Assembly: GCF_027887165.1 (NCBI RefSeq)
Contig: NC_077228.1
Location: 110,030,043 to 110,094,042, forward strand
Direction of reading: 5' to 3'
Origin: Monodelphis domestica
Lineage: Eukaryota; Chordata; Mammalia; Didelphimorphia; Didelphidae
DNA length: 64,000 nucleotides
Position 1 is the stretch's first letter. Each line of letters starts with the position of its first letter. The translations under genes were made by a program, and so were the position numbers. The notes beneath the pieces were generated by a model, which saw nothing but the letters and a program-made list of their open reading frames with translations, had not been told where the DNA came from and did no database searches. This document shows positions 10,376 to 20,246 of the stretch, in pieces.

Positions 10376-10618
10376 ATTGTTGTTGTTGAGTCATTTCAGT
10401 CATGTTCAACTCTTCATGACCTCATTTGGGGTCTTCTTGGCAGAGATAATGGAGTGGTTTGCCATTTCCTTTTTCAGCTCATTTTTCAGATAAAGAAACT
10501 AAGGCAAACAAGGTTAAGTGACTTGCCCAGAGTCACAGGATAAGTGCCTGAGACCAGATTTGAATTTAGGAAGATTCCTTATTCCAAATCTGGTGCTCTG
10601 TCCATTGCACAACCTAAC
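10376..10618 (-). repeat. SINE-B (Mar1-type CORE-SINE), minus strand
   Basis: 'ttgttgttgagtcatttcag', 'tggtttgccatttccttttt' and 'gtgacttgcccagagtcac' run in the order expected for a minus-strand Mar1-type element. Confidence 0.88.
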
Positions 10619-10624
10619 TTAGTT

Positions 10625-10790
10625 TACTTGCCATTATACAATAAATACAGTCACTCAATAAATATTGAGCAGCACTGTGCTAGAATATGAAGATATGGTC
10701 TTGCCCTTAAACAACTTACCATCTGTTTGGGGAAATGGCACATACAGGTAGAAAGCTAAGTACAATATAGTATACAGAAGTTATAAAATG
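10625..10790. repeat. Ancient LINE-like remnant
   Basis: 'agcactgtgctagaatatga' then 'tcttgcccttaaacaactta' match the same dispersed pattern as 6863-7015. Confidence 0.4.
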
Positions 10791-10950
10791 TTGAAATTGG
10801 AAGAGAACCTAGAGGTCATTTACTGCAGCTCCTTCATTTTACAAATCAGAAACCAAGGCAACAGAAAAGTGAAGTGACTTGGTCGAGATCATACAGGCAG
10901 TAAGCAGCACAGCTGGGATTCCAACCCAGAGCCTCTTATTTCTGAGGTTT
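10791..10950 (-). repeat. MIR-like CORE element, minus strand
   Basis: 'gaacctagaggtcattta' then 'gaagtgacttggtcgagatc' and 'cagctgggattccaaccc' give the minus-strand core layout. Confidence 0.55.
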
Positions 10951-11205
10951 GTTCTAAAGAGTTGTAGGTGATATGATTGCATTGGGAAGGTAGGATCAAA
11001 ATAGACAAAACTGTGACTATCAGGAATGATTGATTCTATGTTGTCATTTTGTAGACAATGAAGAGCCAGTGAAGGTTTCTGAGAAAAGAACATTTTAGGA
11101 AGATTAGTCTGGCAAGGAACCTGAAGGATGAATTGGTGATGGAGTAGAGGCCAGGAGACTATTGACTGCAACAGTTGAGGTATGAGATATCAAGACCTGG
11201 AGTAG
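10951..11205. repeat. Ancient LINE-like remnant
   Basis: Contains 'gaagagccagtgaaggtttc' and 'aggaagattagtctggcaag', which parallel the text at 18.03-18.33 and 20.1-20.2 kb. Confidence 0.45.
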
Positions 11206-11214
11206 GAGAGAAAA

Positions 11215-11360
11215 GATAATAAGGTAGACAGCTGGAAGGGATCTTATGAGCCATCTCATTCAAGCCTTTTATTTTATAGATGAAGAAACTGACATCTCAG
11301 TGGGATTAAATGATTCATCTTGGGCCATACAAGGAGGTTGTCCTGTTTGAAAACAGATCC
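11215..11360 (-). repeat. MIR-like CORE element, minus strand
   Basis: 'ctggaagggatcttatgagc' then 'atagatgaagaaactgacat' fit the same CORE type as 10791-10950. Truncated. A further short piece with 'tactatgtgccaggcattgt' lies at 11690-11760. Confidence 0.5.
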
Positions 11361-11964
11361 TCTCTAGCAACTGCTGCTAATTAGGTCATCAGAATGGCAA
11401 GGAAACTTTAGATCTGGAATAGAACCTCTTCCAAAATATTACAGTATCTATTCTGGCACATTCCTTTTCTTTCCATAAAGTGATACTCTATTTCAGCACA
11501 TACAGCACAATTTAGTGTTCCTTCTTCTTCCTAGATATAGTTCACAATGCACTAAATTTTAACCACACATTTGTTGCTAGATGGTGGTTGTAAAATTCAT
11601 GGGCTTGTTTGGTTCCTATATCACCTCTCCTTTGGAGAAGTTAAGGTATTAGAAATAACAACGATGATGATGATGTCAGCTGATATTATATAACATCTAC
11701 TATGTGCCAGGCATTGTGCAAAGCATTTTACAAATATCTCATTATCTCAAAGTCTCTGTTCTGGGAAAGTCTCATGATTATTTTTAAGAGCTAACAGCTG
11801 GGTTTCTTATTGATGCCATAAAAGCCAGTACTTCTTGGTCCTGGATGCACAATTCCACAATAGTACATTACTATGCTGTTATCTATTTTGTGGACATTTA
11901 TTGGAGATTATAAGTTTCAAATGCATGGATAATCAGAAAAGGTGATTAGCTGGTCATATATTGA
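11361..11964. other. Mostly unassigned, no gene seen
   Basis: No coding frame. The only recognisable item is the short MIR-like piece at 11690-11760, next to a (GAT)4 at about 11662. Confidence 0.3.
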
Positions 11965-12125
11965 GAATTTATTTTATTTTTCCCCAGTTATTTATAAAAA
12001 CAATTTTAGCATCTTTTTAAAAAATTTGAGTTTCAAATTCCCCCCCTCCCTTCCCTTATACAAGCAATTTGATATAGATTTTATATGTGCAATCATGTAA
12101 AACATCAAGTATTGAAAATTAAAGG
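11965..12125 (-). repeat. L1 3'UTR fragment, minus strand
   Basis: 'ttttccccagttatttataa', then 'cccccctcccttccctta' and 'gtgcaatcatgtaaaacat' resemble marsupial L1 3'UTR text of a different subfamily from 2.83 kb. Confidence 0.55.
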
Positions 12126-12487
12126 CATTAGATGGAGACCCTAAATATTTCAGTGGCACTCTTAAAGCACTAAAGAACAAGGAGTACTCCAATAAACTGG
12201 GTATGCTCTCTGTGGAAACATTACAGGAAAAACCTGGACACAAACTGGCACAGGACAAGAAGGTATAAAATTCCCCTTCCCCTCCCCCCTTCCCCCCCTC
12301 CCCCTGGGATACCGCAAGAAAGGGACAATCAATTGTCTACTTTATGCCAGGCACTGTCATCTGTGGATGTAGAAGTGGAAAGGGTATTGATACCATTAAG
12401 ATGACAGACATAATTATCTAAGAAAGCAAAAAAAAAAAGGGGGGGGCTCTCCAACCAGTGAGTTAGGACTAAACATTAGATCTGGAA

Positions 12488-12655
12488 GACATCACAGGAT
12501 CAGAGATTGAGAATTGGAAAGGACCTCAGAAACCACTTAATTCAACCCCCTCATTTTATAGAAGAGAAAGCCCAGGAAGGGGGTCTGATACGACTTTCTC
12601 AAGATCACAAAAGCAGGGTCAGAAGTGGGATCTGAACCTTTTCCTCTTTGACTAG
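12488..12655 (-). repeat. MIR-like CORE element, minus strand
   Basis: 'gaattggaaaggacctcaga', 'accccctcattttatagaag' and 'tcagaagtgggatctgaacc' follow the minus-strand core order. Between 12126 and 12487 I see only an A10G7 run at about 12430 and no gene. Confidence 0.6.
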
Positions 12656-12658
12656 GAT

Positions 12659-12712
12659 GTCAAGTAGGAAATTATTAAAAGGTGAGTCAAGTAGGAAATT
12701 ATTAAAAGGTGA
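12659..12712. repeat. 27-bp perfect tandem duplication
   Basis: Two adjacent identical 27-base units, 12659-12685 and 12686-12712, beginning gtcaagtagg. Identity is complete, so the duplication is recent relative to the flanking old repeats. Confidence 0.95.
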
Positions 12713-13085
12713 AAGAACCCTGATCTAGAAAATGCCAGGCCTACTTAAATCTCTCAAGTATTGATAACAGTTGAATATGTAAACACCTGATAAGTGACTA
12801 CCCTCCTGGTAGGGTGCTTTTCTCTACTTTATAAGAGCAGAGCTATTGCAGTAATGGGATTCCATTGCAACAAGTTGGATTAGGTTGGAAATTTTAAACC
12901 TGTGGTTTAAACCATAGATGCAGCACAAAAATGTTCACTCAACCAGTTGTGATGGGCAGGGGATCACAGAATACTCAGTTTCTGGAGCTTTTAAAAACAA
13001 GCACACAACTTTCTAAATACTTTAAAGCATGTCCTGGTTGAAGGTAGGAGAATGTAATAAAGAAAGTTCTGAAGATGCCTTGCCT
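12713..13085. other. Unassigned stretch, no gene seen
   Basis: No coding frame. Contains a small inverted pair 'acctgtggtttaaaccatag' near 12898. Confidence 0.3.
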
Positions 13086-13089
13086 TCTC

Positions 13090-13270
13090 CATGCCACTTA
13101 CTATCATGGTACAATGGAAAGAATAGGCTTTGGAATCAGAGGACCTGGGTTCAAAGCTTACCTGGGTGATTTTAGGCAAGTCACTAACTTCTCTCGGCTT
13201 TAGTTTCCCCTTCTGTAAACTGAAAGAAGTCAGACATGAGAGCTTTGGAAGTACCTAACAGTTCTAAATT
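13090..13270 (+). repeat. MIR-like element, plus strand
   Basis: 'cctgggttcaaagcttacct', 'ttaggcaagtcactaacttc' and 'tttccccttctgtaaactga' give the plus-strand core. It is followed by unassigned AT-rich DNA to about 13720. Confidence 0.65.
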
Positions 13271-13721
13271 TATGAACCTATTTGTGGATGTACATTAAAA
13301 CTGCCTTCTTAGTTTATCTAGAAATATTTTTTTAAAAAAACCAACAGTATTTTCTTCAGTCTGAAACACCTAGATTTTTCCCTTTAGAAAAAACAAAAGC
13401 AAAAGCTTTCCTTTGAAACGGAGATAAGAATGATAATAAAATTCAACTCATGTCTAGATGAGCTTATTGCCTTCCCACTCAGCTGGACTGTCATGACCCA
13501 TTTGGGGATAGTCTATTCTTTTGAAATTCTCGACTAAGATACTGATTACCAGAAGGTGGCTTAAGGGGGTAGTGATGGAAGGAACCAAAGTATGTTAACA
13601 TATTTCTATCTTTTCCTTAATAAAGATTCTTGTGTTACCTAAAATTGAGTAGAATGTGATGAGTTGAGTCAAAGTAAAAAGGAATGAGCACCTATACCTG
13701 GTTATATATCTCTACAAGCTA

Positions 13722-13925
13722 AAAATGGCTTGTTGTTGAGTCCCATTTGACTCTTCTTGACCTTTTTTAACAAAGAGCTTTTATAGATGAGGAAACTGAA
13801 ACAAACACAGTTGGGCAACTTGCCCATGGACACACAACTGGTGTCTGAGGCTAGATTCAAACTCAGATAGTTGAATTTTCCTGACTCCAGGCCAGGCCCT
13901 CTCTCCACTGTGCCACCTAACTGTC
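13722..13925 (-). repeat. SINE-B (Mar1-type), minus strand
   Basis: 'gttgagtcccatttgactct' to 'ctgtgccacctaactgtcc', with an internal deletion after 'accttttttaac' where the 'ggtttgccatttcc' box is missing. Confidence 0.8.
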
Positions 13926-13929
13926 CTAT

Positions 13930-14110
13930 AGTTGTGTTCTTATTGTTGTTTAGTCACGTCTGACTCTTCATGACCCCATTTGGGGTTTCCTTGGCAAAGG
14001 TACTGGAGTGATTTGCCGTTTCCTTCTCCAACTCATTGACAGATGAAGAAACTGAGGCAAACAGGGTTAAGTAACTTGCTCAGTCATAGAGTATCTCAGA
14101 CTACATTTGA
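13930..14110 (-). repeat. SINE-B (Mar1-type), minus strand, head-truncated
   Basis: Directly follows the previous copy in the same orientation. Has 'tggggtttccttggcaaagg' and 'gatttgccgtttccttctcc'. The two SINE-Bs are back-to-back. Confidence 0.85.
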
Positions 14111-14119
14111 ACTCAGTAC

Positions 14120-14290
14120 CCTGTTATTTCCTATTTATCCTGTCTATAGCTTATTGTACACAGTCGTTTTCATTTTGTCTCCTCCATTAGATTAAGTTCA
14201 GAGGGCAGAACTGTCTTTTGTCATTAGTTATCCTCTCTAGTGCTCAGCACAGTGTAGGTGCTTTATCCTTATGTATTGACTGATTGACTT
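14120..14290 (+). repeat. L2-type 3' end
   Basis: 'ctccattagattaagttcag' then 'gtgctcagcacagtgtaggt' and 'tgtattgactgattgac' match the L2 3' terminus. Confidence 0.7.
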
Positions 14291-14645
14291 TAATTGGAAG
14301 ATTCCTGGAACTGCAGTCAAGAAGACTTAACTAGTATTCTTTTCTTGTAAAACATCAGAGATTCGTGTAATTGGGAAAACAAAGTATCTTTAAACAGAAT
14401 AAAATAATGGGGATAATAATAGTACTTCCCTCCCACGGTCGTGAGGATCAAATGAGGTGATACTGTATCGTTAAAAAGAAGTAATATGGCATTTGTAAAA
14501 CGCTTTGCAAACCGTAAAGCACTATATAAATGCGACAACTATTGCTACTAACAGTAATGATCAATCTATGGTCCTCTTTCTACCTGTGAGACAAATCCCT
14601 CTCCTTCCCTGGGCTTCAGTTTCCTCCTTTGTAAAATGAAGGGGT
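14291..14645 (+). repeat. MIR-type remnants
   Basis: One copy spans about 14291-14560 ('aatggggataataatagtac', 'aagcactatataaatg'). A second core piece lies at 14580-14645 ('cagtttcctcctttgtaaaa'). These border the CpG-rich block. Confidence 0.6.
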
Positions 14646-14649
14646 GGAG

Positions 14650-15400
14650 AGCGAGAGGCGGATCAGTTACTTTCCTAGCTTTAACGGTATTTATGGGCTC
14701 TAAAGTCGTGAACCGTATGGACCTACCCTCGTGCCATTACTAGACAAGTTCGGGAAGGAAAAGGAGCCTCAATACCAGCCCAAGCCAGGGTCTAATACTC
14801 CGCCCCCAGGGAGCGGAAACAGCTCCCGCCCGCCGCGCAGCTAATCACGTCACGCTTCCCCCGAGACCTTTGGTTCATCCCACTGGGACTCAGTCTCCGA
14901 GGGGAGCCATGAAAGTTGCTCCCTTTTCCTGGATTAGGTGGCACCGTCTTAACTCTCTGCTCACCCCCATCTTGGGTCGTACCAAATCACCGGCTTTGGG
15001 CCGAACGATTCCCCACAAAGAGCGCTTCTCGCTTCTAGAAGATGCTACCACTGTGGCGAAGCATGTGGGGGAGATAGAATTAGAATGGCATATCTTACCA
15101 CACCCTCGGTAAAAACTTACTAGATAGGTATATATATTCTCATCTTTATTTTAGAGGAGAGTTTAGGAAGTATTGCTTTTACAGATTTATTATTCAAAAG
15201 AAAACTGGGATCTTCTGGAATTAAGCCGTATGTTCCCCCTAATTTTAAAGTTGGGATGTCTCACGTCACCAGTTTAGAAGCGTCCTGGATTTAAAGGGGT
15301 AGCCCTAGGTTCCGACGTCAGCCCTTGAACTTCCGGCAAGAGGGAAAAAGTACCGAGTACGTAGGTACGTATGTGCGTGCTTGAGGATATGAGTTGAAAA
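14650..15400. promoter_or_regulatory. CpG-rich promoter-like block
   Basis: Sharp rise in GC and CpG against the AT-rich flanks. I count about 28 CpG by eye between 14640 and 15110. Motifs: TCACGTCACG (14845-14854, ATF/USF-like), ACGTCA after CCG (15313-15320, CRE half-site) and ACTTCCGG (15329-15336, ETS). There is no TATA box near the candidate start. This mix is typical of housekeeping promoters. Free of SINEs. The transcription direction is unproven and it may be bidirectional. Confidence 0.55.
14909..15108 (+). CDS. Candidate first coding exon, unrecognised product
   Basis: ATG at 14909 has a good context (GGGAGCCATGA). Upstream the frame is open but lacks another ATG. About 67 codons follow before an in-frame TAA at 15110, which overlaps a possible splice donor, TCG/GTAAAA, at 15108/15109. 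The exon would end in phase 2. The predicted start MKVAPFSWIRWHRLNSLL has no acidic residue in roughly the first 37 positions and several Arg/Lys, as in mitochondrial presequences. Acidic residues then appear (LLEDATT, VGEIELEW). I do not recognise the family, and no downstream exon could be assigned. It could also be a chance frame in a CpG island. Confidence 0.3.
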
Positions 15401-15439
15401 TCCTGGCAACTTCATTATATCGTTGATTTACAACCTGTA

Positions 15440-15545
15440 GGGCCCTTAGAAGCCACATAAGGTGACTTGAATATATTCAAATCACCTTATTTTGTAGCCA
15501 AGGAAACTGAGTCCCAGGGAGTTTAAATATTTGAGATCCATGTGA
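15440..15545 (-). repeat. MIR-like CORE fragment, minus strand
   Basis: 'cctgtagggcccttagaagc' and 'gccaaggaaactgagtccca' suggest a degraded CORE element. It contains the palindrome listed next. Confidence 0.4.
15457..15490. other. 34-bp near-perfect palindrome
   Basis: The left arm starts ATAAGGTGA and the right arm ends TCACCTTAT. The centre is the perfect 14-bp palindrome TTGAATATATTCAA. Only one base pair of 17 is mismatched (C15466 against A15481). There is no spacer, so a cruciform is possible on paper. Confidence 0.95.
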
Positions 15546-15554
15546 GTCAGTCAG

Positions 15555-15735
15555 GTAGTGAGTCCTAGAGTCCTAGAGCCAGAACCTGGAAACGGGAGGT
15601 CCTGGGTTCAATTGTGACCTCAGGGCTTGACCCTAGGAAGTCACTTAACTCACATTGCCTATTCCTTATTGCTCTTCTACCTTGGAATGAATACTTAGTA
15701 TTGATTCTAAGACAGAAGATAAGAGGTTTTTTTTT
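15555..15735 (+). repeat. SINE-A, plus strand
   Basis: 'aggtcctgggttcaattgtg', 'gaagtcacttaactcacatt' and 'gattctaagacagaagataa' are the SINE-A landmarks in order. The 5' side is eroded, next to a short repeat of 'gagtcctagagtcctagag'. Confidence 0.8.
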
Positions 15736-15764
15736 GGTTGTTGTTTAAGTGCTTAAGGATCATG

Positions 15765-16435
15765 GGTTCAGTTAGTCAACAAGCATTTATTAAGTCATTA
15801 CTACATCAAAGACACTGAGAAGAGCTGGGGATAGAAAGAAATGCAAAAATTAAAACTGAAACAGTCAGCCCTTGCTCTCATGAAGCTCACATTCTAATGA
15901 GGAAGATAGCATGTAAATATCTAGAAATATACAAATTAGATATTGAGTAGATGGAGGCTAAAATCAGAGAGAGTTAAGCTATGAGGAAATAGAAAGTCTT
16001 CAATAAGTCAATCAAGATTTATAAACACTTAATATGTGCCAGGCACAGTGCTAAGGGCTGGAGATACAAAGAAAGGCATGACAGCTCCTTGTCCTCAAGG
16101 AGCTCCCAGTCTAATAGGGAGATTAATCACACATTAAAAAGTTGGGGAGAGGTGTGAGTTCTGTATCTAGTACAGGAAATAATCTGAGGAGGTGAGAGTT
16201 TCAGAGTTAATTTCATCTTGCAGAATGATGAGTGTCTAGGAAACTAAGGGGGGGGGAGGGACAACGATGATGAGAATTCTCTAGGTGCCTTCCTTAAATG
16301 GTGGAGGATGTAGGTGGAGCTCTCAATGAATAGAAAGTGGAGTTTAGACTAAATCTTATAGGACATTGGAAGAATAAGGAGGCAAACGTGGATAGGGAAT
16401 ATTCTAGGATAGGGAACAGCCCCCAAAGTCTGAGC
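15765..16435. repeat. Ancient LINE-like remnants (CR1/L3-like), several pieces
   Basis: Two copies of the same module lie at 15770-15905 and 16005-16125. Each has 'catttattaag' or 'ataaacacttaat' and then an 'aagctcac'/'aggagctccc' box. Further matching text lies at 16320-16430. A G9 run sits near 16249. There are no open frames. Confidence 0.55.
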
Positions 16436-16439
16436 TCTT

Positions 16440-16780
16440 GGAGATCTGAGACTGCATGTTGCCTTTTATATATACCCAGCAGTTAGCACAATGGCTGACA
16501 CATAGTAGGCTTCTTTTAAGTCCTAACTAAAATCCAATCTTCTACAGGGAGTCTTTCTGACCCTTCCTAATTCTAATGTTTTCCCTCCATTAATTATCTC
16601 CTATTTATCTACTACTTGCTTTGTATATATATATGTTTGCATATTGTCTCCCCTTTAGATTGTAAGCTCCTTGAGGACAAAGGCTGTCTTTTTGCCTCTG
16701 TGTATCTCCAGTATTTAGCAAAGGGACCAGCTCATAGTGGGCTCTTAATAAATGTTCATTGGTTGGTTGGTTATCCTGCA
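16440..16780 (+). repeat. L2-type 3' ends, two adjacent
   Basis: A short piece (16440-16510) ends in 'ggctgacacatagtaggctt'. A longer one ends in 'agtgggctcttaataaatgt' and a (TTGG)3 tail near 16760. Confidence 0.75.
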
Positions 16781-16849
16781 TGTAGTCTCTTCCATATGAA
16801 AGGGAATTCTTTATTCTCTTTGTCTATTTTGAGTTAACATTTCATTAGC

Positions 16850-17440
16850 CATCAAGTAAGAGAATTCACAAGTCACTTACTTGAAGAAGTAAGTGTTTGA
16901 AAGTCATTTGCTAAAGTGGGTGATAACTCAATGAGTCAGAAACTTGTGAATCCTATGATAAAAGGTTGACACCTTCAGAGGATGAGAGGTGTGAATCCCA
17001 CAGACACTGAGCCCCTAGGCAGTGCTAGGCAATTTGGAAGCTGTGATTGGCCCCTGTGAAGAGGGGAAGGAACAAAAAGGACTATAAAAGTTCTGATCTT
17101 CTTCAGCTAGAGGTCATCATTGTCATCTTCAGTAGTTGTCTTCGACTGATGACTTGCCTCTTGGAGATAACTTGGGACTTGGATTGCCTCTTGAGTGAGT
17201 GAGTAGCTGGACTTCCTTTCCTGATGTCTGGAGGGAGATTAGTTTTAGTGAGGTGTGGGTGGAGGTCCTCTGGTCAAGGGTTAACAAGCCCTGCAGGGCT
17301 GAACAGAGCACCAGAGCAATATTTAGTGTGATAGGGTAGACATCTTCTCTATCCTCGTTTTGTATTTCTCTATACCCTTTTGTAAATAAAAAGCTATTAA
17401 AAGTCATTTTGACTTGAGCTATAATATTTTAAATTGGTGA
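16850..17440 (+). mobile_element. Retroviral-type LTR with start of internal region
   Basis: LTR-like order of signals: a promoter-like 'actataaaag' at about 17080-17090, a pyrimidine-poor leader, AATAAA at about 17386, then after roughly 45 bases 'attggtgaccac' (17433-17444), which looks like a tRNA primer-binding-site start. No gag, pol or env coding is visible, so this is a solo or near-solo LTR. The 5' edge is uncertain; I place it near a 9-bp-arm hairpin at 16874-16895. The open frame on the opposite strand is incidental. Confidence 0.55.
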
Positions 17441-17495
17441 CCACATTATTTTAGAATTCTAACATATTTACTCAAACCCTTAATTAAATTCCTTA

Positions 17496-17625
17496 CATCC
17501 ATTAGACTGTAATGTAATTGTAATTGAGAGCAGGAACTATCTCTTGCCTTTTTATGTATCTTTAGTGCTTAGCATAGTGCCTGGCACATACTAGGTACTT
17601 AATAAATGTTTATTGATTGATAGTT
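17496..17625 (+). repeat. L2-type 3' end
   Basis: 'attagactgtaatgtaattg' through 'gtgcctggcacatactaggt' and 'aataaatgtttattgattga'. Confidence 0.8.
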
Positions 17626-17704
17626 AAACTGATAATGCAAAAACAGAGATGGGAGATGGGGTATAGCAAATGAGAACAGCATTAGCTCAATGGATCTTAT
17701 CATA

Positions 17705-17945
17705 GTATGTGTTGTTCAGTTATGTCTGACTTCACTAGGGTTTTCTTAGCAAAGACACTGTATTGGTTTGCCATTTCCTTCTTCAGCTCATTTTACATAT
17801 AAGGAAATTGAGGCAAACAGGGTTAAATTACTTGCTCAGAGTGATACAACTGGTAGGTATCTGAAGCCAGATTTGAATTTAGGGAGTTGAGTATTTTCTG
17901 ATTCCAGGCCAGACACTGTCCACTGCACCACTTAGTTGCCCAATC
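17705..17945 (-). repeat. SINE-B (Mar1-type), minus strand
   Basis: 'gttgttcagttatgtctgac' through 'ggtttgccatttccttcttc' to 'ccactgcaccacttagttgc'. Nearly full length. Confidence 0.9.
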
Positions 17946-18330
17946 ATACCATAAATGGAGGAAAATAAAGGGTAAAAAGACTGGAAAACTAGGAAGAGGT
18001 CAGATTAGAAAAAGCTTTTATTTGATTCTGGAGACAGTAGGGAGCCACTGGAGTTTATTGAATAGGGGGATGTGTGACATGAATAGATCTATACTTTAGA
18101 AAAATCTCTTGAGTACTTGTTTGGAGGATGGCTTAGAATAGGGAGAGACTTGGTAAAACCAATTAGAAGGCTATTTTAATAGTTCCGTCAAACTGATAAA
18201 GACTTGAACTAGGGTTGTGGCTATTAGTGGAAATGGTCAGAAGGTAAAAACAATTAGACTTGGCAAAAGACTATTGATAGATGGTGGTGTTTTCAACAGT
18301 AAGTAGGAAGTTTGGAAGAGGGGAGAAAGA
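17946..18330. repeat. Ancient LINE-like remnant (CR1/L3-like)
   Basis: 'gggagccactggagtttatt', 'aattagaaggctattttaat' and 'gatggtggtgttttcaacag' recur in diverged form at 20.1 and 23.3 kb. No open frame. A MIR-like minus-strand piece follows at 18330-18445. Confidence 0.6.
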
Positions 18331-18639
18331 GATTTAAGAACAGAAAAGACCTTAGAAGTCATTTAGTCCAAACCCCTTATTATACAGATGAAGCTGAGAA
18401 CCAGAGAAATCAAAGAATTGGCTGAGAGTCAAGGACTCCCATTTTAAAAGTTTGGGGTGAATGTGCAGAAGAGAAAGCTGAAAATGGAGAAGAGAACATC
18501 CAAGGCAAAAAAAAATTTAGGGAAGACAGGGGTGTCTGTTCCTGGAATTAAAACTTTATTTATATGTCCTCTTGGCTGTGTTTTTATCTGTCATTCCTGT
18601 GCCTTGCCCTCAAAGGGCATCTTCCTAGGCAATGTTTTT

Positions 18640-19010
18640 TGATGGTGGGTGTAGGGTCATTGCTTGGGATTGAAGCCTGAGGAGAGAGCGGTTGGATGGC
18701 GATCACTCTTCAATCGGAATCATCTGTTACCCAGCGTGGGAGGGAAAGCAGTCGGGGCTGTTGCTGGCTTAATGAAGACAGAGAGGCGTTTCTAGCTGTG
18801 CACAGTTGCATCTTCCCCCATTAACAGAGGTGACATTCCCACTCACTGCTCATTACCCAGAAAAGATTGGACAGGAATGGGGAGACATATTGATTACACC
18901 GGAGCACTCCAGCTTCTGTCTCCAGTTAGATTGGTAAGCGTGATGAAACCCCCCTAACCCTCTCTTGTTTTGTAAAAGGAAAATAATGTCTCTGGCATCA
19001 GAGGTCATCT
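18640..19010. promoter_or_regulatory. Candidate conserved non-coding element
   Basis: Repeat-free, balanced base composition, and several developmental-factor-like motifs: CATCTGTT (18721-18728, E-box), GGCTTAATGA (about 18767, homeodomain core) and ATTGATTACACC (18889-18900, PBX/HOX-like). No plausible coding frame. The enhancer call is an inference. Confidence 0.4.
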
Positions 19011-19570
19011 CTTCCGTACTTTTGCTTTCAGGCCCTAATACCCTTCACAGACAGGCTCCAATGTTTTTAGAATGATCAAAATGTCCATGAAATGTTCTCA
19101 GAGCCTTCCCAAGCTTCCCAGTGCTCTGGAAATGTTATATCTAAAGGCAGGGAATGTGTGTAGGGAGGAAGCAGAGAGTGAGGAGGGACTGTCAAAATGG
19201 GCAGAGTGGCCCTCACTCCCAGGCTAGTGTCTAGAAACCTTTCGATTTAGAAGAGAAAAAAAGGTATAAATTGTAGCAAGAGATATTTAAGTTCTAGGAA
19301 GATATTCTTGATTTGTAGTGTTGTATCATTAAGGTAAATTGTTTTATTCCTTGGAAATCTCCTCAAATTAGGACAGGATTCCTCACTATCTCCCACCAAG
19401 ATATATTTGTATAGATCAGGTCAATATTTCAACATTTATGTACAAAACATAAATACAAAGAAAGACAAAAGACAATCCCTGTTATCAGGGAACAATTACA
19501 TTTTTTAAATGTATGTGAGTATATGGATGGATGTACTATATATATGTAGGTATGAATATGTGTGTATAAT
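19011..19570. other. Single-copy stretch, no gene seen
   Basis: No coding frame and no repeat, except TATG-rich low-complexity text at about 19508-19600. Confidence 0.3.
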
Positions 19571-19574
19571 AAAT

Positions 19575-20244
19575 TATGTATGCATAATATGTATGATAAA
19601 TTGGAAGGAAGGAATTAGCATTAAGGGAGCTCAAGAAAGGCTGTTTAGAGAAAATCTGATTAGAGTTGAATCTTTTTTTTTTTTAACCCTCACTTTCCAT
19701 CTTAGAGATAACAATGTGTTTTGGTTCCAAGGCAGAAGAGAGGTAAGGGCTAGGTAATAGGAATTAAATGACTTGCCCAGGGATCAAGCAGCCAGGAAGT
19801 ATCTGAGGCCAAATTTGAACCCAAGACCTCCCATCTTTAGACCTGACTGTCAACCTAGCTGCTCCCTAGTGCTGAATCTTGAAGGAAGCCAGGAGGCCCA
19901 GATGAGGGGGAAAGACTTTCCAAGCATAGGGGGTAGACAGTGACAATACCTTCTGTCAGGAGATAGAGTATGCTTTTTGAGGAACAAGGAAGTCAGTGTT
20001 ACTGGATTGTGGAATTTGTAGAGGATGGTAAGATGTAAGAAATTTGCAAGTAGGCAGGGACCAGATATACAGAGCTTTAACAGCCAAACGAAGTGTTTTA
20101 TATTTGATCCTGGAGGTAACAGAATCCACTGGAGTTTTTTGAATGGGAGGCTGACACGGTCAGACCTGTACTTCAGAAAGATCCCATTAGCTGAGTAGAT
20201 GGACTTGGTTTGGCTGAAAATACAAGAATGAACTTAACCAGGAT
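19575..20244. repeat. Ancient LINE-like remnant interrupted by SINE-A
   Basis: The left part ends 'ctgattagagttgaatct' and the right part resumes 'gctgaatcttgaaggaagcc'. The text continues with 'gtgttttatatttgatcctg' and 'aatccactggagttttttga', the same family as 17946-18330. A further SINE-A follows at its right edge. Confidence 0.6.
19675..19868 (-). mobile_element. SINE-A insertion, minus strand
   Basis: Poly-T side at the left, head at the right ('caacctagctgctccc'). Both flanks carry 'tgaatctt' (19667-19674 and 19873-19880), a short and imperfect duplication. The insertion splits the ancient LINE remnant. Confidence 0.85.
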
Positions 20245-20246
20245 GG

